A DNA stretch of 59,324 nucleotides. Source: Propioniciclava sp. GTDB taxonomy: Bacteria; Actinomycetota; Actinomycetes; Propionibacteriales; Propionibacteriaceae. Shown one piece after another: positions 46,201-55,615 of this stretch. Every line of letters begins with the position of its first letter. The first letter of the stretch is position 1. The notes under the pieces were generated by a model. It worked only from the letters and a program-made list of their open reading frames with translations. It did not search any database and was not told where the DNA came from. The stretch is taken from assembly GCF_029977985.1 (NCBI RefSeq), contig NZ_JARKOT010000006.1, forward strand, positions 1-59,324. Direction: 5' to 3'. Made by a program: the position numbers and the translations under genes.

Positions 46201-47943
46201 CTATTTATCGGTTGGGCGACGTCGGTTGGGGATCGTGGTGCGCGTGCCGGCCGACCGCGCCTTCTCGGCCTCGAGCTGCTTCTTCTGCTCCTCGGCCTCG
46301 GCGGCCATCTCGGCCGAGTTCGCGCCCCCGATGAGGAAGCCGGCCACGAGGGTGGCCATCGCGAGCGACCAGATGGGGTCGACGCCCAGCAGGATCGGTG
46401 CGGTGACGAGCGCCACCATGTCGAAGCCCCGGGCCAGGTTGAACATGAGGCTCGGCGGGACGGCGCCCGACGAGGTCGCCACCATCGGCGTCGCGAAGTC
46501 GACCGGCTTGGCCGTCTGCCAGCGGACCGCGCCCAGCAGGCCCGCGGCGGCCGTGCCGAGGGCGGTCAGGAACGCGGGGAACGGCTCCCGGACGACCCCA
46601 CCCAGGATGCCCGTCATCGACGGCGTCACCAGAAAGGCCCACAGGACCGCGAGCAGGGCCGGCACGGTAACCGTCGCCTGCCGGATCTGGCGGGTCGACA
46701 ACGGGAACATGCGCGCCAGGCCGCCCGTCCGGGACAACACGCGCAGCGCGCCGAGGGTGGGGATGAGCGCCGCGACGAGGGCGAGCGCCGCGCCCAGGGG
46801 CGCCACGATGCCGAGGCCGACGGCGTCCAGCGCGTAGGGGACGAGCGCCGAGCCGAACACGCCCACGAGCGGTCGCGGGAAGCGGACGAGGCGCTGGAGG
46901 TCGCGGGCGACGAGAGCGCGGGCGCCGACCCCGCTCCCCCGCACCGGCTTCACGTGACCGCGGGCGGCGGCTTCGCGCTCCACAAGGATGTCCCGGGCCA
47001 GGCCGAAGTCGAGGCCGAACATGGCTCCCTGCATGCCGCTGACGAGCGAGCCGCCGCTGATCAGGCGGGCGCGCGGGATGTGGTCCAGGCGCAGGCGGGC
47101 GAGCACGAAGCTCACGACGCCCACGACCACGGCGACCGCGGCGAGGCCGAGGACGAGGACGTCCGGCGTGGCGAACGTGCCGACGCCGATCCAGCCCGCA
47201 GAGATCGCGACCATGCCCGCCAGGGCCAGCAGAGCGAGCAGCGTGGCCACCCCTCCGAGGAGGCGCAGCACCCACGTGCGCTCGCGCGACTGCTCGGACG
47301 CCGCGAACGCCACGACGGCGGAAGCCGCCAGCCCGGTCGCGACCGCCCAGGCGACCACGGCGTGGAGCGGCTCGCCCGCGAGCGCGGCGACGATGCCGGC
47401 CAGGACGATACCGACGAGGGCAGCGGCGACGACGACGGCGTAGAGGCGTGGCCGCAACAGCCGGACGCGGCCGATTGGGGCCGACATGACCCAGCCCCCC
47501 TCGGCGGCCGAGGCGAGCACGGGCCCGAACAGGCGCGCCACCGCGGCGCTCAGCGCCACCACCGCGAAGAGGACGCCCCACGGGATCAGGGAGCGACCGG
47601 TGTCGCAGTCGGCGGTGGTGCAGGACGCCGCCGCCCGCTGGCTGCCGATGATCGCGTTCGTGATCATCGCCCCCAACAAGACGACGGTGAAGACGGCGAA
47701 ATAGGCGTCGCTGAACGCCTGCCACAGAGTCTTCGTGGCGCGGCCGTGCCGCCACTGCTTGACCATGCGGTGCAGCGCCTTCTCATTGACAACCTCGGCC
47801 TGCGCGTCGGGCAGGAAGGCGAAGCCCCAGTCGCGACCCTCGAACGCGGCATACGGGTCGCCCTCCGGCTCGAGGGGCACCTCGACCGCGGGGGCGGCGT
47901 CCGGCTGGGCGGCCGCGCGGCTGCGCCTACGCTTCTTTCTCAC
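46201..47943 (-). CDS. ABC transporter membrane protein (DUF6297-like)
   Basis: A 580-residue protein with about 12 hydrophobic segments, a 70-residue charged N-terminus and a coiled, Glu/Lys-rich C-terminus. It resembles actinobacterial membrane proteins annotated as DUF6297 that pair with a single ATPase. The substrate is unknown. The GTG start overlaps the ATPase stop (GTGA), so the two are translationally coupled and likely form one exporter. Confidence 0.75.
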   Translation of the reverse strand: MRKKRRRSRAAAQPDAAPAVEVPLEPEGDPYAAFEGRDWGFAFLPDAQAEVVNEKALHRMVKQWRHGRATKTLWQAFSDAYFAVFTVVLLGAMITNAIIGSQRAAASCTTADCDTGRSLIPWGVLFAVVALSAAVARLFGPVLASAAEGGWVMSAPIGRVRLLRPRLYAVVVAAALVGIVLAGIVAALAGEPLHAVVAWAVATGLAASAVVAFAASEQSRERTWVLRLLGGVATLLALLALAGMVAISAGWIGVGTFATPDVLVLGLAAVAVVVGVVSFVLARLRLDHIPRARLISGGSLVSGMQGAMFGLDFGLARDILVEREAAARGHVKPVRGSGVGARALVARDLQRLVRFPRPLVGVFGSALVPYALDAVGLGIVAPLGAALALVAALIPTLGALRVLSRTGGLARMFPLSTRQIRQATVTVPALLAVLWAFLVTPSMTGILGGVVREPFPAFLTALGTAAAGLLGAVRWQTAKPVDFATPMVATSSGAVPPSLMFNLARGFDMVALVTAPILLGVDPIWSLAMATLVAGFLIGGANSAEMAAEAEEQKKQLEAEKARSAGTRTTIPNRRRPTDK

Positions 47944-48611
47944 GCCTCCCCCTCGTCGGGCTCGGGGGCGCCGGACGGCGCGAGCAGGCGGATCGTCTTC
48001 GTGGCGACCTTGTCGACCAGGTGCGGTTCGTGGCTGGCCATGACGATCGCGAGCCCGCGTTTGCGCTCCTCGACGAGGCGGTCGGCCAGCCAGGCGACAC
48101 CCTCCACGTCGAGGCGCTGCTCGGGCTCGTCAAGGACCAGCAGGCGGCGGGGACGGACGAAAGCGCTCGCCAGGGCAAGGCGGCGGCGCTGCCCGGAACT
48201 CAGGGTGGCCGGTAGCTGCCCCGACTGCGGAACCAGTTGGACTTCGTGCAGAACGGCGTCCACCTGGGCGTCCGGATCGGGGACGCCGTGGGCGCGGGCG
48301 ATGAGGTCGAGGTGCTCGACCACCGACAGGTCGGGGAAGAAGTCGAGATCGTCGATGACGGAGGCCACGTGGCGGCGGATGTCGGGGTTGATCTCGCTCA
48401 TCCGCTGGCCCTCGAACTCGACCCGGCCGTCGTCGGGCTTCTGGGCGCCCACGAGCATGCGCAGGATCGTCGACTTGCCGGCGCCGTTGCGGCCGGTGAG
48501 CGCGATCGCGTCGCCCGCGAAGACGGTGAGGTTGAAGTCCCGCACGATGGCGACGCCGCCGAAGGACTTGCCGATGCCGTCGGCGGTGAGCACGGGTGTT
48601 CGTGGAGCCAT
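47940..48611 (-). CDS. ABC transporter ATP-binding protein
   Basis: A 223-residue ATPase with Walker A GRNGAGKST, signature LSSGQRRRLALA, Walker B LLVLDEPEQRLD and the switch His in MASHEPH. It energises the membrane protein encoded behind it. The Gln in place of a small residue after DEPE is unusual but outside the catalytic set. It is divergent from menG, with a 69-base spacer. Confidence 0.9.
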   Translation of the reverse strand: MAPRTPVLTADGIGKSFGGVAIVRDFNLTVFAGDAIALTGRNGAGKSTILRMLVGAQKPDDGRVEFEGQRMSEINPDIRRHVASVIDDLDFFPDLSVVEHLDLIARAHGVPDPDAQVDAVLHEVQLVPQSGQLPATLSSGQRRRLALASAFVRPRRLLVLDEPEQRLDVEGVAWLADRLVEERKRGLAIVMASHEPHLVDKVATKTIRLLAPSGAPEPDEGEA

Positions 48612-48680
48612 GGCCCCGATTCTCCACCCCCGCCCAACCCGCGGACGGAATTGTCCGTGGCCCGTGAGAGGATCGGCGTC

Positions 48681-49382
48681 GTGCAGAAGTTCGATGCCAG
48701 GGCCACCCTCGCCAAGCGCCGCGCCGACGTGGCCGCCATGTTCGACGGTGTCGCGGGCCGGTACGACCTCATGAACGACCTCATGACGGGCGGCCTGCAG
48801 CGGCTGTGGCGCATCGAGACGATCCGGGCGATCGACCCGCGGCCGGGGCAGCGCATCCTCGACCTCGCGGCCGGCACCGGCACGTCCTCCCGGCCGCTGG
48901 CCGACGCCGGCGCCCTGGTCGTCCCCGCCGACCTCTCCTACCACATGCTCGCCGAGGGACGGCGCCGCCAGCCCGACCTCGGCTTCGTCAACGCCGATGC
49001 GCTGCAGTTGCCGTTCGCCGACGGCTCCTTCGACGCCGTGACGATCAGCTACGGCCTACGGAACGTGGAGGACACGGTGGCCGCCCTCGCCGAGATGCGC
49101 CGCGTGACCGCCGCCGGCGGCGTCCTCGTGGTGGCCGAGTTCTCGACGCCGACCTGGGTGCCGTTCAGGCAGGTGTACCGCCGGTGGATCGTGCGGGCCC
49201 TGCCGGCGCTGTCGGGGCTGTTCTCGTCGAACCCGACCGCGTACGAATACCTGGCGGAGTCGATCCTGGCCTGGCCCGACCAGCCGCACCTGGCCGAACT
49301 CGTCCGCGCGGCGGGGTGGCGCGACGTGGAGTGGAAGAACCTGTCGGGCGGCATCGTCGCCCTGCACCGGGCGGTGGCCTGA
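48681..49382 (+). CDS. menG: demethylmenaquinone methyltransferase
   Basis: A 233-residue SAM-dependent enzyme that methylates the ring in the last step of menaquinone synthesis. The UbiE/MenG motifs are MFDGVAGRYDLMNDLMTGGLQ, LDLAAGTGTSSRPLA, NADALQLPFADGSFDAVTISYGLRN and EFSTPTW. It starts with GTG at 48681 after GAGAGGA. The organism is a menaquinone user by its nuo and men genes. Confidence 0.93.
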   Translation: MQKFDARATLAKRRADVAAMFDGVAGRYDLMNDLMTGGLQRLWRIETIRAIDPRPGQRILDLAAGTGTSSRPLADAGALVVPADLSYHMLAEGRRRQPDLGFVNADALQLPFADGSFDAVTISYGLRNVEDTVAALAEMRRVTAAGGVLVVAEFSTPTWVPFRQVYRRWIVRALPALSGLFSSNPTAYEYLAESILAWPDQPHLAELVRAAGWRDVEWKNLSGGIVALHRAVA

Positions 49383-49393
49383 GGTGATGTGAG

Positions 49394-51121
49394 GTGTCCG
49401 AGCCCGGCCGGCCGTTCGTCCTCGACGCGTATGCGGCGCGCAGTTGCCCGCTGAAAACGGTCAACGCGTTCACGCCGTCGCTCGTCGCGCCGTCGTTGGA
49501 GCGCCCCAACCCGCCCTTCTTCCGGGACGCCGACGCCATCGAGGCCGACATCGTGAGCCACTTGGCGGGCACGGACGCGACCGTGGTCGACCTGCGCGCC
49601 CGGGCGGCCCTGTCGGCGGAGGAGGCGCGGGCTGCGTGCCTGCAGGCGATGGCCGACCGGGTCGACGTCATCGTGGGCGGGCTCCTGCCGGCCGACACCG
49701 AGCACCACCGGGTGGGCCGCCCGTCGCTGCTGATCCGGTGCAGCGCGACCGGCCGGGGCTACCACCCGGTCCAGATCAAGTTCCACAAGGTGCTGCAGAC
49801 GTGCCCGCTCGACGCGCCGCCGCTGGTGGCGTCCACGTTGCGCGCGCCGCGGGCGCCACGGGAGATCCCGGGGCGGTCGTTCCGGTGGCGCACGCGGCTG
49901 AACGCGGCCCTGCAGGTGGCGCACTACTGGCGGTTGCTGGAGGCGTGCGGGTTCGCTGCAGCCGATCCGTGGGCCGGTCTCATCGGCATCGACCGGATCA
50001 ACACGGCCCCCGACGGCGAGCGGGCCGTCGTCGAGCCGGTGATCTGTTGGCTCGATCTGGGTGACGTGCGGGTGCCGTCGAACCCGCACACCGTCGAGGT
50101 GCCGGCCGAGGCGCCGCTGCTGTCCACGCTCGAGCGCTACGACCACGAGCACGCCTTCCGCGTCGACCTGGCCGAGCGGGCGCTCGTGTCGTCCGGGCAG
50201 GAGCAACTGCTCACGCCGATCATCAGCCCCGAGTGCCGCGGCTGCGTGTGGCAGCCCCACTGCCAGGCGCAGTTGGACGCCGACGACCTGTCCGTCCGGA
50301 TCAGCAAGGCGCCGCTCGACGTCCACGAGGTGCTCACCCTGCGCGGGCTCGGCGTGAGTACGGTCGGCGAGCTGGCCGAGGCCGACCTGGACGCCCTCCT
50401 CGAGCGCTACCTGCCGCGCGCCAGCCACCGCGAGGACGGGGAGGCCCGCCTGCGCCGAGCACACCAGCGCGCGCAGATGATGCATGCCGGTGTCGAACTC
50501 GAGCGGACCGATGACGAGCCCCTCGACCTGCCACGCCACCCCTTGGAGATCGACATCGACATCGAGACCTCTGCCGACGACCGCGTCTACCTGTGGGGGT
50601 TCTGGGTGGACGACGCGGACGCCGGCCCGCCTGTCTACCGGGAGTTCAGCGCGTTCCGCGCGCTCGATGAGGCGGGCGAGGCAGCGCTCGCGGCCTCCGC
50701 GCTGGGATGGTTGCGCGCGGCGACCACCGGGCGCGACGCGGCCGTCTACCACTACTCCGACTACGAGACGATCCGCATCGGACGCCTCGCGTCCCGCCTG
50801 CCCAGCGACCTGGCGGGGTGGGCGGCCGAGGCGACGGCGTCCCTGTTCGTCGATCTGTTCGCCCTCGTCAGAGCGCATTACCTGGGGGCGAACGGGCTCG
50901 GGCTGAAGGTGGTGGCCTCCGCGGTGACCGGCTTCGCGTGGCGCGACGAGGACCCGGGTGGCCTCAACTCGCAGAGCTGGTTCGCCGACGCCGTCGGCCA
51001 CGCGGACGCCGGCGTCCGGGAGCTGGCGCGCGTGCGCGTCCTGGAGTACAACGAGGATGACGTCCGCGCCACCTGGCACCTGCGCCGCTGGCTGCGTGAG
51101 CAGGAGTCCGGCGCGAGCTGA
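49394..51121 (+). CDS. TM0106-family RecB-like putative nuclease
   Basis: A 575-residue protein. The N-terminal half has a RecB-like nuclease core, with DVIVGGLLP and HPVQIKFHKV supplying Asp and the Q-x-K motif. A Cys cluster (CRGCVWQPHC) and an upstream CP recall the AddB/Cas4 iron-sulfur arrangement. A helix-hairpin-helix-like segment (LTLRGLGVSTVGELAEAD) follows. The C-terminal half is an RNase H-like fold of the YprB type: EIDIDIETSADDRVYLWGFW, YHYSDYE and EYNEDDV. Role in DNA repair or RNA processing is unproven. GTG start 11 bases after menG. Confidence 0.82.
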   Translation: MSEPGRPFVLDAYAARSCPLKTVNAFTPSLVAPSLERPNPPFFRDADAIEADIVSHLAGTDATVVDLRARAALSAEEARAACLQAMADRVDVIVGGLLPADTEHHRVGRPSLLIRCSATGRGYHPVQIKFHKVLQTCPLDAPPLVASTLRAPRAPREIPGRSFRWRTRLNAALQVAHYWRLLEACGFAAADPWAGLIGIDRINTAPDGERAVVEPVICWLDLGDVRVPSNPHTVEVPAEAPLLSTLERYDHEHAFRVDLAERALVSSGQEQLLTPIISPECRGCVWQPHCQAQLDADDLSVRISKAPLDVHEVLTLRGLGVSTVGELAEADLDALLERYLPRASHREDGEARLRRAHQRAQMMHAGVELERTDDEPLDLPRHPLEIDIDIETSADDRVYLWGFWVDDADAGPPVYREFSAFRALDEAGEAALAASALGWLRAATTGRDAAVYHYSDYETIRIGRLASRLPSDLAGWAAEATASLFVDLFALVRAHYLGANGLGLKVVASAVTGFAWRDEDPGGLNSQSWFADAVGHADAGVRELARVRVLEYNEDDVRATWHLRRWLREQESGAS

Positions 51122-51149
51122 GCCGGCGGTGCCTCACGTGACAGCGGAG

Positions 51150-51432
51150 GCGCACCAACGCCGCGCAGACCCGGCGTCTCTGCACCTGACCGGCGTCGCT
51201 GCGAACCCAACCGGCGTGGGTGCGCCCCAACGGCGTCCGTGCCCTGCGACCCCCGCTCCCGCCACCCCACCTCAGGGTCGGCCAGCCACACACGCCGCTT
51301 AGGCGCATGAACGCCGCGCAGACCCGGCGTATGTGCACCCAACCGGCGTCGCTGCGAACCCAACCGGCGGATGTGCACCCAACCGGCGTCACTGCCTACC
51401 CAGCCGGCGTGGGAGCGCCCCAACGGCGCCTG
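51150..51432. repeat. degenerate tandem repeats, about 21-24 bases, in two blocks
   Basis: The 321-base gap between the nuclease gene and menA is filled by variants of CAACCGGCGTxxxTGCGxACC. They form two related blocks (about 51150-51242 and 51303-51432) that each begin AACGCCGCGCAGACCCGGCGT and end GCGCCCCAACGGCG. No gene is recognisable, and the frames across it are only repeat-encoded. Confidence 0.75.
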
Positions 51433-51442
51433 CAGGGCGGCA

Positions 51443-52315
51443 TCAGAGCCAGGAGCCCACGAAGACGCCCACCGCAGCGGCGAGTTCGCCGAGGCCGGTG
51501 AGCTTGAGGACACGGATGAGGTCACGCCCCATCGCACCCACCAGGACGAGCCGGACGGGGCCGACCAGGAGCACCGCGCCCGCGAGGCCGAGCAGTGCCC
51601 ACAAGGTGCTCGTGAGGGCGAGCTGGACGACCCCGAACAGGCCGAGGGCGACGAGCGCGACGTACAGCCAGCGTGTGTTCGCGTCGCCCAGGCGAACGGC
51701 CAGCGTGTGTTTGCCGACCGCGGAGTCGCCGGTGAGGTCACGCAGATTGTTCGCCACGAGGATCGCAGACGCCAGCGCGCCCGTCGCGACGCCGCCCCAC
51801 ACAGACGCTTCAGGCACCGCACCCGCCTGGACGAACGTGGTGCCGCACGTGGCGACGAGGCCGAAGAACACGAACACGAACAACTCACCGAGCCCCGCAT
51901 AACCGTAGGGGCGGCGTCCACCCGTGTAGTACCAGGCGGCCAGGATGCAGGCCATCCCGACAGCAAGCAGCCACCACTGGGCAGTGAGCACGGCGAGCGC
52001 CAGCCCAGCGAGGGCGGCGATCCCGAAGCAGCCGAACGCCGCCACCTTCACGGCCGTGGGCGTCGCAGCCCCCGAGCCGACGAGACGCAGCGGCCCGACC
52101 CGGTCGTCGTCGGTGCCGCGGACGCCGTCGGAGTAGTCGTTCGCGAAGTTGACCCCGATCTGCAGCGCGAGCGCGACGACGAGCGCCAACAACGCCTTGA
52201 GAAGGGAAAACGCGCCGGCCCAGGCGGCGACGCCGGACCCCACCAGGACGGGCGCCACCGCGGCGGGGAGGGTTCGTAGCCGGGCACCCTCGATCCATTG
52301 CCCCGCCGTCGCCAT
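51443..52315 (-). CDS. menA: 1,4-dihydroxy-2-naphthoate polyprenyltransferase
   Basis: A 290-residue UbiA-family membrane enzyme with nine spans that attaches the polyprenyl tail to dihydroxynaphthoate. The first Asp motif is NFANDYSDGVRGTDDDRVGP and the second NNLRDLTGDSAVGKHTLA. Together with the polyprenyl synthase, menG and menJ it covers the lipid half of menaquinone synthesis. The ATG at 52315 is chosen; the frame is open 11 codons more. Confidence 0.93.
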   Translation of the reverse strand: MATAGQWIEGARLRTLPAAVAPVLVGSGVAAWAGAFSLLKALLALVVALALQIGVNFANDYSDGVRGTDDDRVGPLRLVGSGAATPTAVKVAAFGCFGIAALAGLALAVLTAQWWLLAVGMACILAAWYYTGGRRPYGYAGLGELFVFVFFGLVATCGTTFVQAGAVPEASVWGGVATGALASAILVANNLRDLTGDSAVGKHTLAVRLGDANTRWLYVALVALGLFGVVQLALTSTLWALLGLAGAVLLVGPVRLVLVGAMGRDLIRVLKLTGLGELAAAVGVFVGSWL

Positions 52316-52353
52316 GGCCCCTAGTCTCCCATGGCTCGGCTGGATCACCCGAC

Positions 52354-52359
52354 TAAGCT
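52354..52359 (+). promoter_or_regulatory. -10 box of the PLDc_N-like gene
   Basis: TAAGCT, 6 bases before the GTG at 52366; a leaderless start is likely. It lies in the 50-base divergent gap with menA. Confidence 0.45.
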
Positions 52360-52365
52360 GACAGC

Positions 52366-52620
52366 GTGCCTCGCGTTCTGTTGGTCCTCGTCGTGCTGAC
52401 CATGATGGTCTACGCGCTCGTCGAGGCCTTCCAAGCCGAGGAGACCCGCATCCGCTTCATGCCACGCTGGCTGTGGGTGGCCGCGATCATCTGCCTGCCG
52501 GGGGTGGGTGCGCTGGGCTGGTTCTTCCTCGGACGCCCCCTCGGCCGCGGCGATATAGGCGGCGACAAGCGGCGTCCCATCGCGCCCGACGACGACCCGG
52601 ACTTCCTCCGACGGCTCTGA
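52366..52620 (+). CDS. small membrane protein, PLD-nuclease N-terminal-like
   Basis: An 84-residue protein with two spans (VLLVLVVLTMMVYALVEAF and WLWVAAIICLPGVGALGWFFLG) and a cytoplasmic Arg/Asp-rich tail. The P-x-x-L-W-x5-I-x-L-P-x-x-G-x-x-x-W-F-x-x-G-R-P pattern is that of the phospholipase D N-terminal membrane domain, here without the enzyme. Function is unknown. It is convergent with the response regulator gene. Confidence 0.75.
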   Translation: MPRVLLVLVVLTMMVYALVEAFQAEETRIRFMPRWLWVAAIICLPGVGALGWFFLGRPLGRGDIGGDKRRPIAPDDDPDFLRRL

Positions 52621-52657
52621 GCGGCCCTCGACCAGCCGGACAGCCGCCGGGGCGGCG

Positions 52658-53317
52658 TCAGACCTGAGGCTCCACCGGGGGCACGATGCCGTCCTCGACG
52701 GCACGGCGGAAGAGTTCCAGCTTGGAGGCGGCCGGCCGGTCCACCTGGGTGTACTTGGCGCGGATGCGTTTCAGGTACTCCTTCACCGAGTTCTCGGTGA
52801 TGTACAGCGTCCGGCCGATGTCGGGGATTTCCAGTCCCGCGGCGTACAGGCTCAGCACCTCGCGCTCGCGCGGCCCCAGCGCTGCCGCCACGTAGTGGGC
52901 GTCGCCCTCGATCGCCGACAGGATCTCCTGGCTGATCACCTGCTGCCCCGAGTGCACCGCCACGATGGCCTCGATCGTCTCGACGATCGGATCGGCCTTC
53001 CGGCACACGCCGTCAGCGCCGCCCGCGAGCGCCCGTCGCAACAGGCGCACGTTGTCGGCGATCGAATAGACGAGCACGCGGAACCCCTCGGCGCGCAGCG
53101 TCTCGGCGTTGTCCTTCGGGTCGGAGCCGTCGCCCAACTGCAGATCGAGCAGCACCACGTCGACGTCGTCGAAGCCGCCCTCGAGAAACGCCTCGACGTT
53201 CTCGGCGCCGCCGAGGAAGACGATGCCCGCATCGTCGGCGGCGGCCAGGGCATGCCCGATGCCGACCCGGATCGCCTCGTGGTCGTCGATGATGGCCGTC
53301 TTGATGGGGGTCGTCAT
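52658..53317 (-). CDS. NarL/FixJ-family response regulator
   Basis: A 219-residue regulator. The receiver has the acidic pair Asp11-Asp12 (IIDDHEAIRVG) and phosphoacceptor Asp58 (VVLLDLQLGDG). The C-terminal LuxR-type helix-turn-helix is LGPREREVLSLYAAGLEIPDIGRTLYI with SVKEYLKRIRAKY. Its ATG overlaps the sensor stop by 4 bases, so it is the partner of that sensor. Target genes are unknown. Confidence 0.9.
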   Translation of the reverse strand: MTTPIKTAIIDDHEAIRVGIGHALAAADDAGIVFLGGAENVEAFLEGGFDDVDVVLLDLQLGDGSDPKDNAETLRAEGFRVLVYSIADNVRLLRRALAGGADGVCRKADPIVETIEAIVAVHSGQQVISQEILSAIEGDAHYVAAALGPREREVLSLYAAGLEIPDIGRTLYITENSVKEYLKRIRAKYTQVDRPAASKLELFRRAVEDGIVPPVEPQV

Positions 53318-55578
53318 GCCTGGCTCACCGTGATCATTCCCTCGTTGTCGATCCGGGTCAGTCGCGACCCGGCCTGGTTCACCTGCACGATGGTAACGGC
53401 CTCGTCGTAGCCCTCCGGCGCCGTCCTCGCCACGATGCGCCCCCCGGACGCCCCGCGCACCACGGCCTCCAGGTGCCGCAACGTGGCCCGCCGGACGAGG
53501 TCGGGCAGTTGAGACCCACGGTTGTCGACGAGCGTCACCTGCACCCCCCGTAGGCGGGCGGCCATGATCGCCGCCGACAGCGACGGTCCGGTCAGGTTGG
53601 CCGCCTTGATGCCGTCGCGCAGCGTCCCCTCCAGCGCCAGGCAGGCCTCCCGGTCGGCGTCGGTCAGCTCGGCACACGGGTCGGCGATCTTCGTCAACAA
53701 CGGGTCGACCTGGTCGCGCAGGTCGGCCAGCCACACCTCGCGCAGCACCAGCTTTCCGAACGAGCCGGCGCTCCGCGTGGATGCCTCGTCCGCCGCCCGC
53801 TGGGCGGCGTCCAGATCGCGCTGGACCCGACCGATCCACACCACCAGCAACTCCACGATGAGCAACCAGCCGACCGGGTTGAGCGCCAGCGCCACCTGGC
53901 CCCCCAGCGGCTGCCCCGTCGACAGCGCCCCACCCAACACGATCAGGGCGGACGCCGCAGCGCACGTCCATGCCGCCACGCGATGGCCGCCGGCGCGAAT
54001 GAGGACGGTGAACATGCACAGCAGCGCCACCCACCAGTCCGAGTGCGAGGTCCAGGCGCCGCCCGCAGGGAGCGCCAGAGCTCCCAGCAAACCGACCGCG
54101 GCGGCCCCCACGGTGGCCGCCCAGGCGCGCCACCTCGGCAGGAGGCGTCCGAAATCGGCCACGGCCAAGGGCGAGACGAGCACCGCCGCGACCACCGCGG
54201 CCATCGTGAATCCGGGACGGCTGGTCACGAAGAACTCCAGCACCCCGACCCCCGTGAACAAAGCGACCGCCCCCATCGCCACCCACGCCACCGGGCGAAC
54301 GTCCACCCGCTCGAACATCGGATGGTCGCGCGTGGCGGCGTTGCGGGCGTCTGGGCGCACCTCGTCGGGGAACCCCTGCCAACCCAGGGTCACCGTCGTG
54401 CCCTGGCCGGGCGTGGATGCGATGCCGGCCGTCCCGCCCACCGACTCCATGCGCTTGCGCAACGACACGCGAATGCCCAGCCGCCGGCTGTTCACGGCGG
54501 CCACGTCGAAGCCGCGGCCGTCGTCGGCCACCTCGACGGTGCACGCCACCCGCCCCACCTCGGTGCGCCGGATCGCGACGTGGACGCCGACGTGCCGGGC
54601 GTGCGCGTGCTTCTCGGCGTTGATCGCCGCCTCCCGAACCGCCCGCGCCAGCATGCGCACCACCCGGTTCGGCACCAACGGCGCGAGAGGGTCGATGTCG
54701 GTCGTGACGGCCGCCATTGGGCACGCGGCACCGGCGACGTCGTCGATGAGCCGGCCCACGTTCGCCGGCGGGAAGTCGTCGGCGCCCGTGTCCTCCGCCG
54801 CCTCGGCATCCAGGCTCGCGAGCGCGTGCCGGGCCTGCTCGGCGAGGTGGACGTCGTGGCCGCCGCTTCCTCGCCCGGCCGAGACGAGCGTCGTCATCAC
54901 CTCGTCGTGGATCACCCCGTCGAGCCGGGCGCGCTCACCGACGAGCGTCGTGCGGAGGGCGGCGTCCGCCTCGAGCCGCTGCGAGGCGGCGACCCAGCCG
55001 TCCAGCGCGGCCGCCTGCTTGCGCACATGGGCGAAGAGGAACAGCAGGCCGAGGGGCTGAAGGGCGACGACGAAGGTGTCCTGCAGGGCGACGAGCGCGT
55101 TGACTCCGCCCCCGCTCGGGCTGAGCCGGGCGATCAGATAGGCGGCCGAGCTGAACAGGTTGTGCATGATGGCGACCGTGTTGCCCCACGCGATCGACAA
55201 CACGACGGTCGAGACGCCGATGACCATCCACAGGAAGGGGGGCTCCGAGGTGGGCACGCCGAGCCACGACATCGGCCAGGTCCACAGGCCGAACAGGACG
55301 CTTCCGGCGAACAAGGTCGCCGGCACGCGCACGCCGCGGCTCGACCACGCGTAGATCGGCAGCAACAGGCTGGTCGCGACGATGCCGCCGCCGACCACCG
55401 CCAGCCAGCGCCAGTCGATCGACGCGAGCTGGCTGTACGCGAGGCCGATGGACGCCAGCCCCGTGCCCAGCACGCTCAGGCTGACGGCGCGGTCGATCCA
55501 GCCGGCATAGCCGGTGGCGACCACGAGCCGCGTCGCCGGTGGCGGCGGCACCACTGGGGGCGTGACGAGGTCCGTCAT
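53314..55578 (-). CDS. two-module membrane sensor kinase
   Basis: A 754-residue protein. Residues 30-185 hold about five spans. Residues 195-240 form an NarL-partner-type dimerisation helix with His224 in VIHDEVMTTL. Residues 300-400 form an ATPase domain with an N-box (REAAINAEKHAHA, Asn320), ADDGRGFD and GQGTTVTLG. A second membrane region follows (about 430-582), then a soluble region (583-754) resembling another dimerisation/ATPase-like half but with no His, N-box or G-box. The response regulator overlaps its stop. The signal is unknown. Confidence 0.82.
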   Translation of the reverse strand: MTDLVTPPVVPPPPATRLVVATGYAGWIDRAVSLSVLGTGLASIGLAYSQLASIDWRWLAVVGGGIVATSLLLPIYAWSSRGVRVPATLFAGSVLFGLWTWPMSWLGVPTSEPPFLWMVIGVSTVVLSIAWGNTVAIMHNLFSSAAYLIARLSPSGGGVNALVALQDTFVVALQPLGLLFLFAHVRKQAAALDGWVAASQRLEADAALRTTLVGERARLDGVIHDEVMTTLVSAGRGSGGHDVHLAEQARHALASLDAEAAEDTGADDFPPANVGRLIDDVAGAACPMAAVTTDIDPLAPLVPNRVVRMLARAVREAAINAEKHAHARHVGVHVAIRRTEVGRVACTVEVADDGRGFDVAAVNSRRLGIRVSLRKRMESVGGTAGIASTPGQGTTVTLGWQGFPDEVRPDARNAATRDHPMFERVDVRPVAWVAMGAVALFTGVGVLEFFVTSRPGFTMAAVVAAVLVSPLAVADFGRLLPRWRAWAATVGAAAVGLLGALALPAGGAWTSHSDWWVALLCMFTVLIRAGGHRVAAWTCAAASALIVLGGALSTGQPLGGQVALALNPVGWLLIVELLVVWIGRVQRDLDAAQRAADEASTRSAGSFGKLVLREVWLADLRDQVDPLLTKIADPCAELTDADREACLALEGTLRDGIKAANLTGPSLSAAIMAARLRGVQVTLVDNRGSQLPDLVRRATLRHLEAVVRGASGGRIVARTAPEGYDEAVTIVQVNQAGSRLTRIDNEGMITVSQA

Positions 55579-55615
55579 GCTCGCGGGTGATCCCCCTTTC
55601 CAGCAGCGCCGCGCG

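Noticed and set aside
46183-48774. Plus-strand 860-residue frame opposite the ABC transporter genes
   Set aside because: Charged, repetitive antisense translation; the minus strand carries a clear ATPase and membrane protein.
51150-51432. CRISPR-like array
   Set aside because: Units are degenerate and contiguous, with no unique spacers of constant length and no cas genes near. The Cas4-like nuclease beside it belongs to the TM0106/YprB type.
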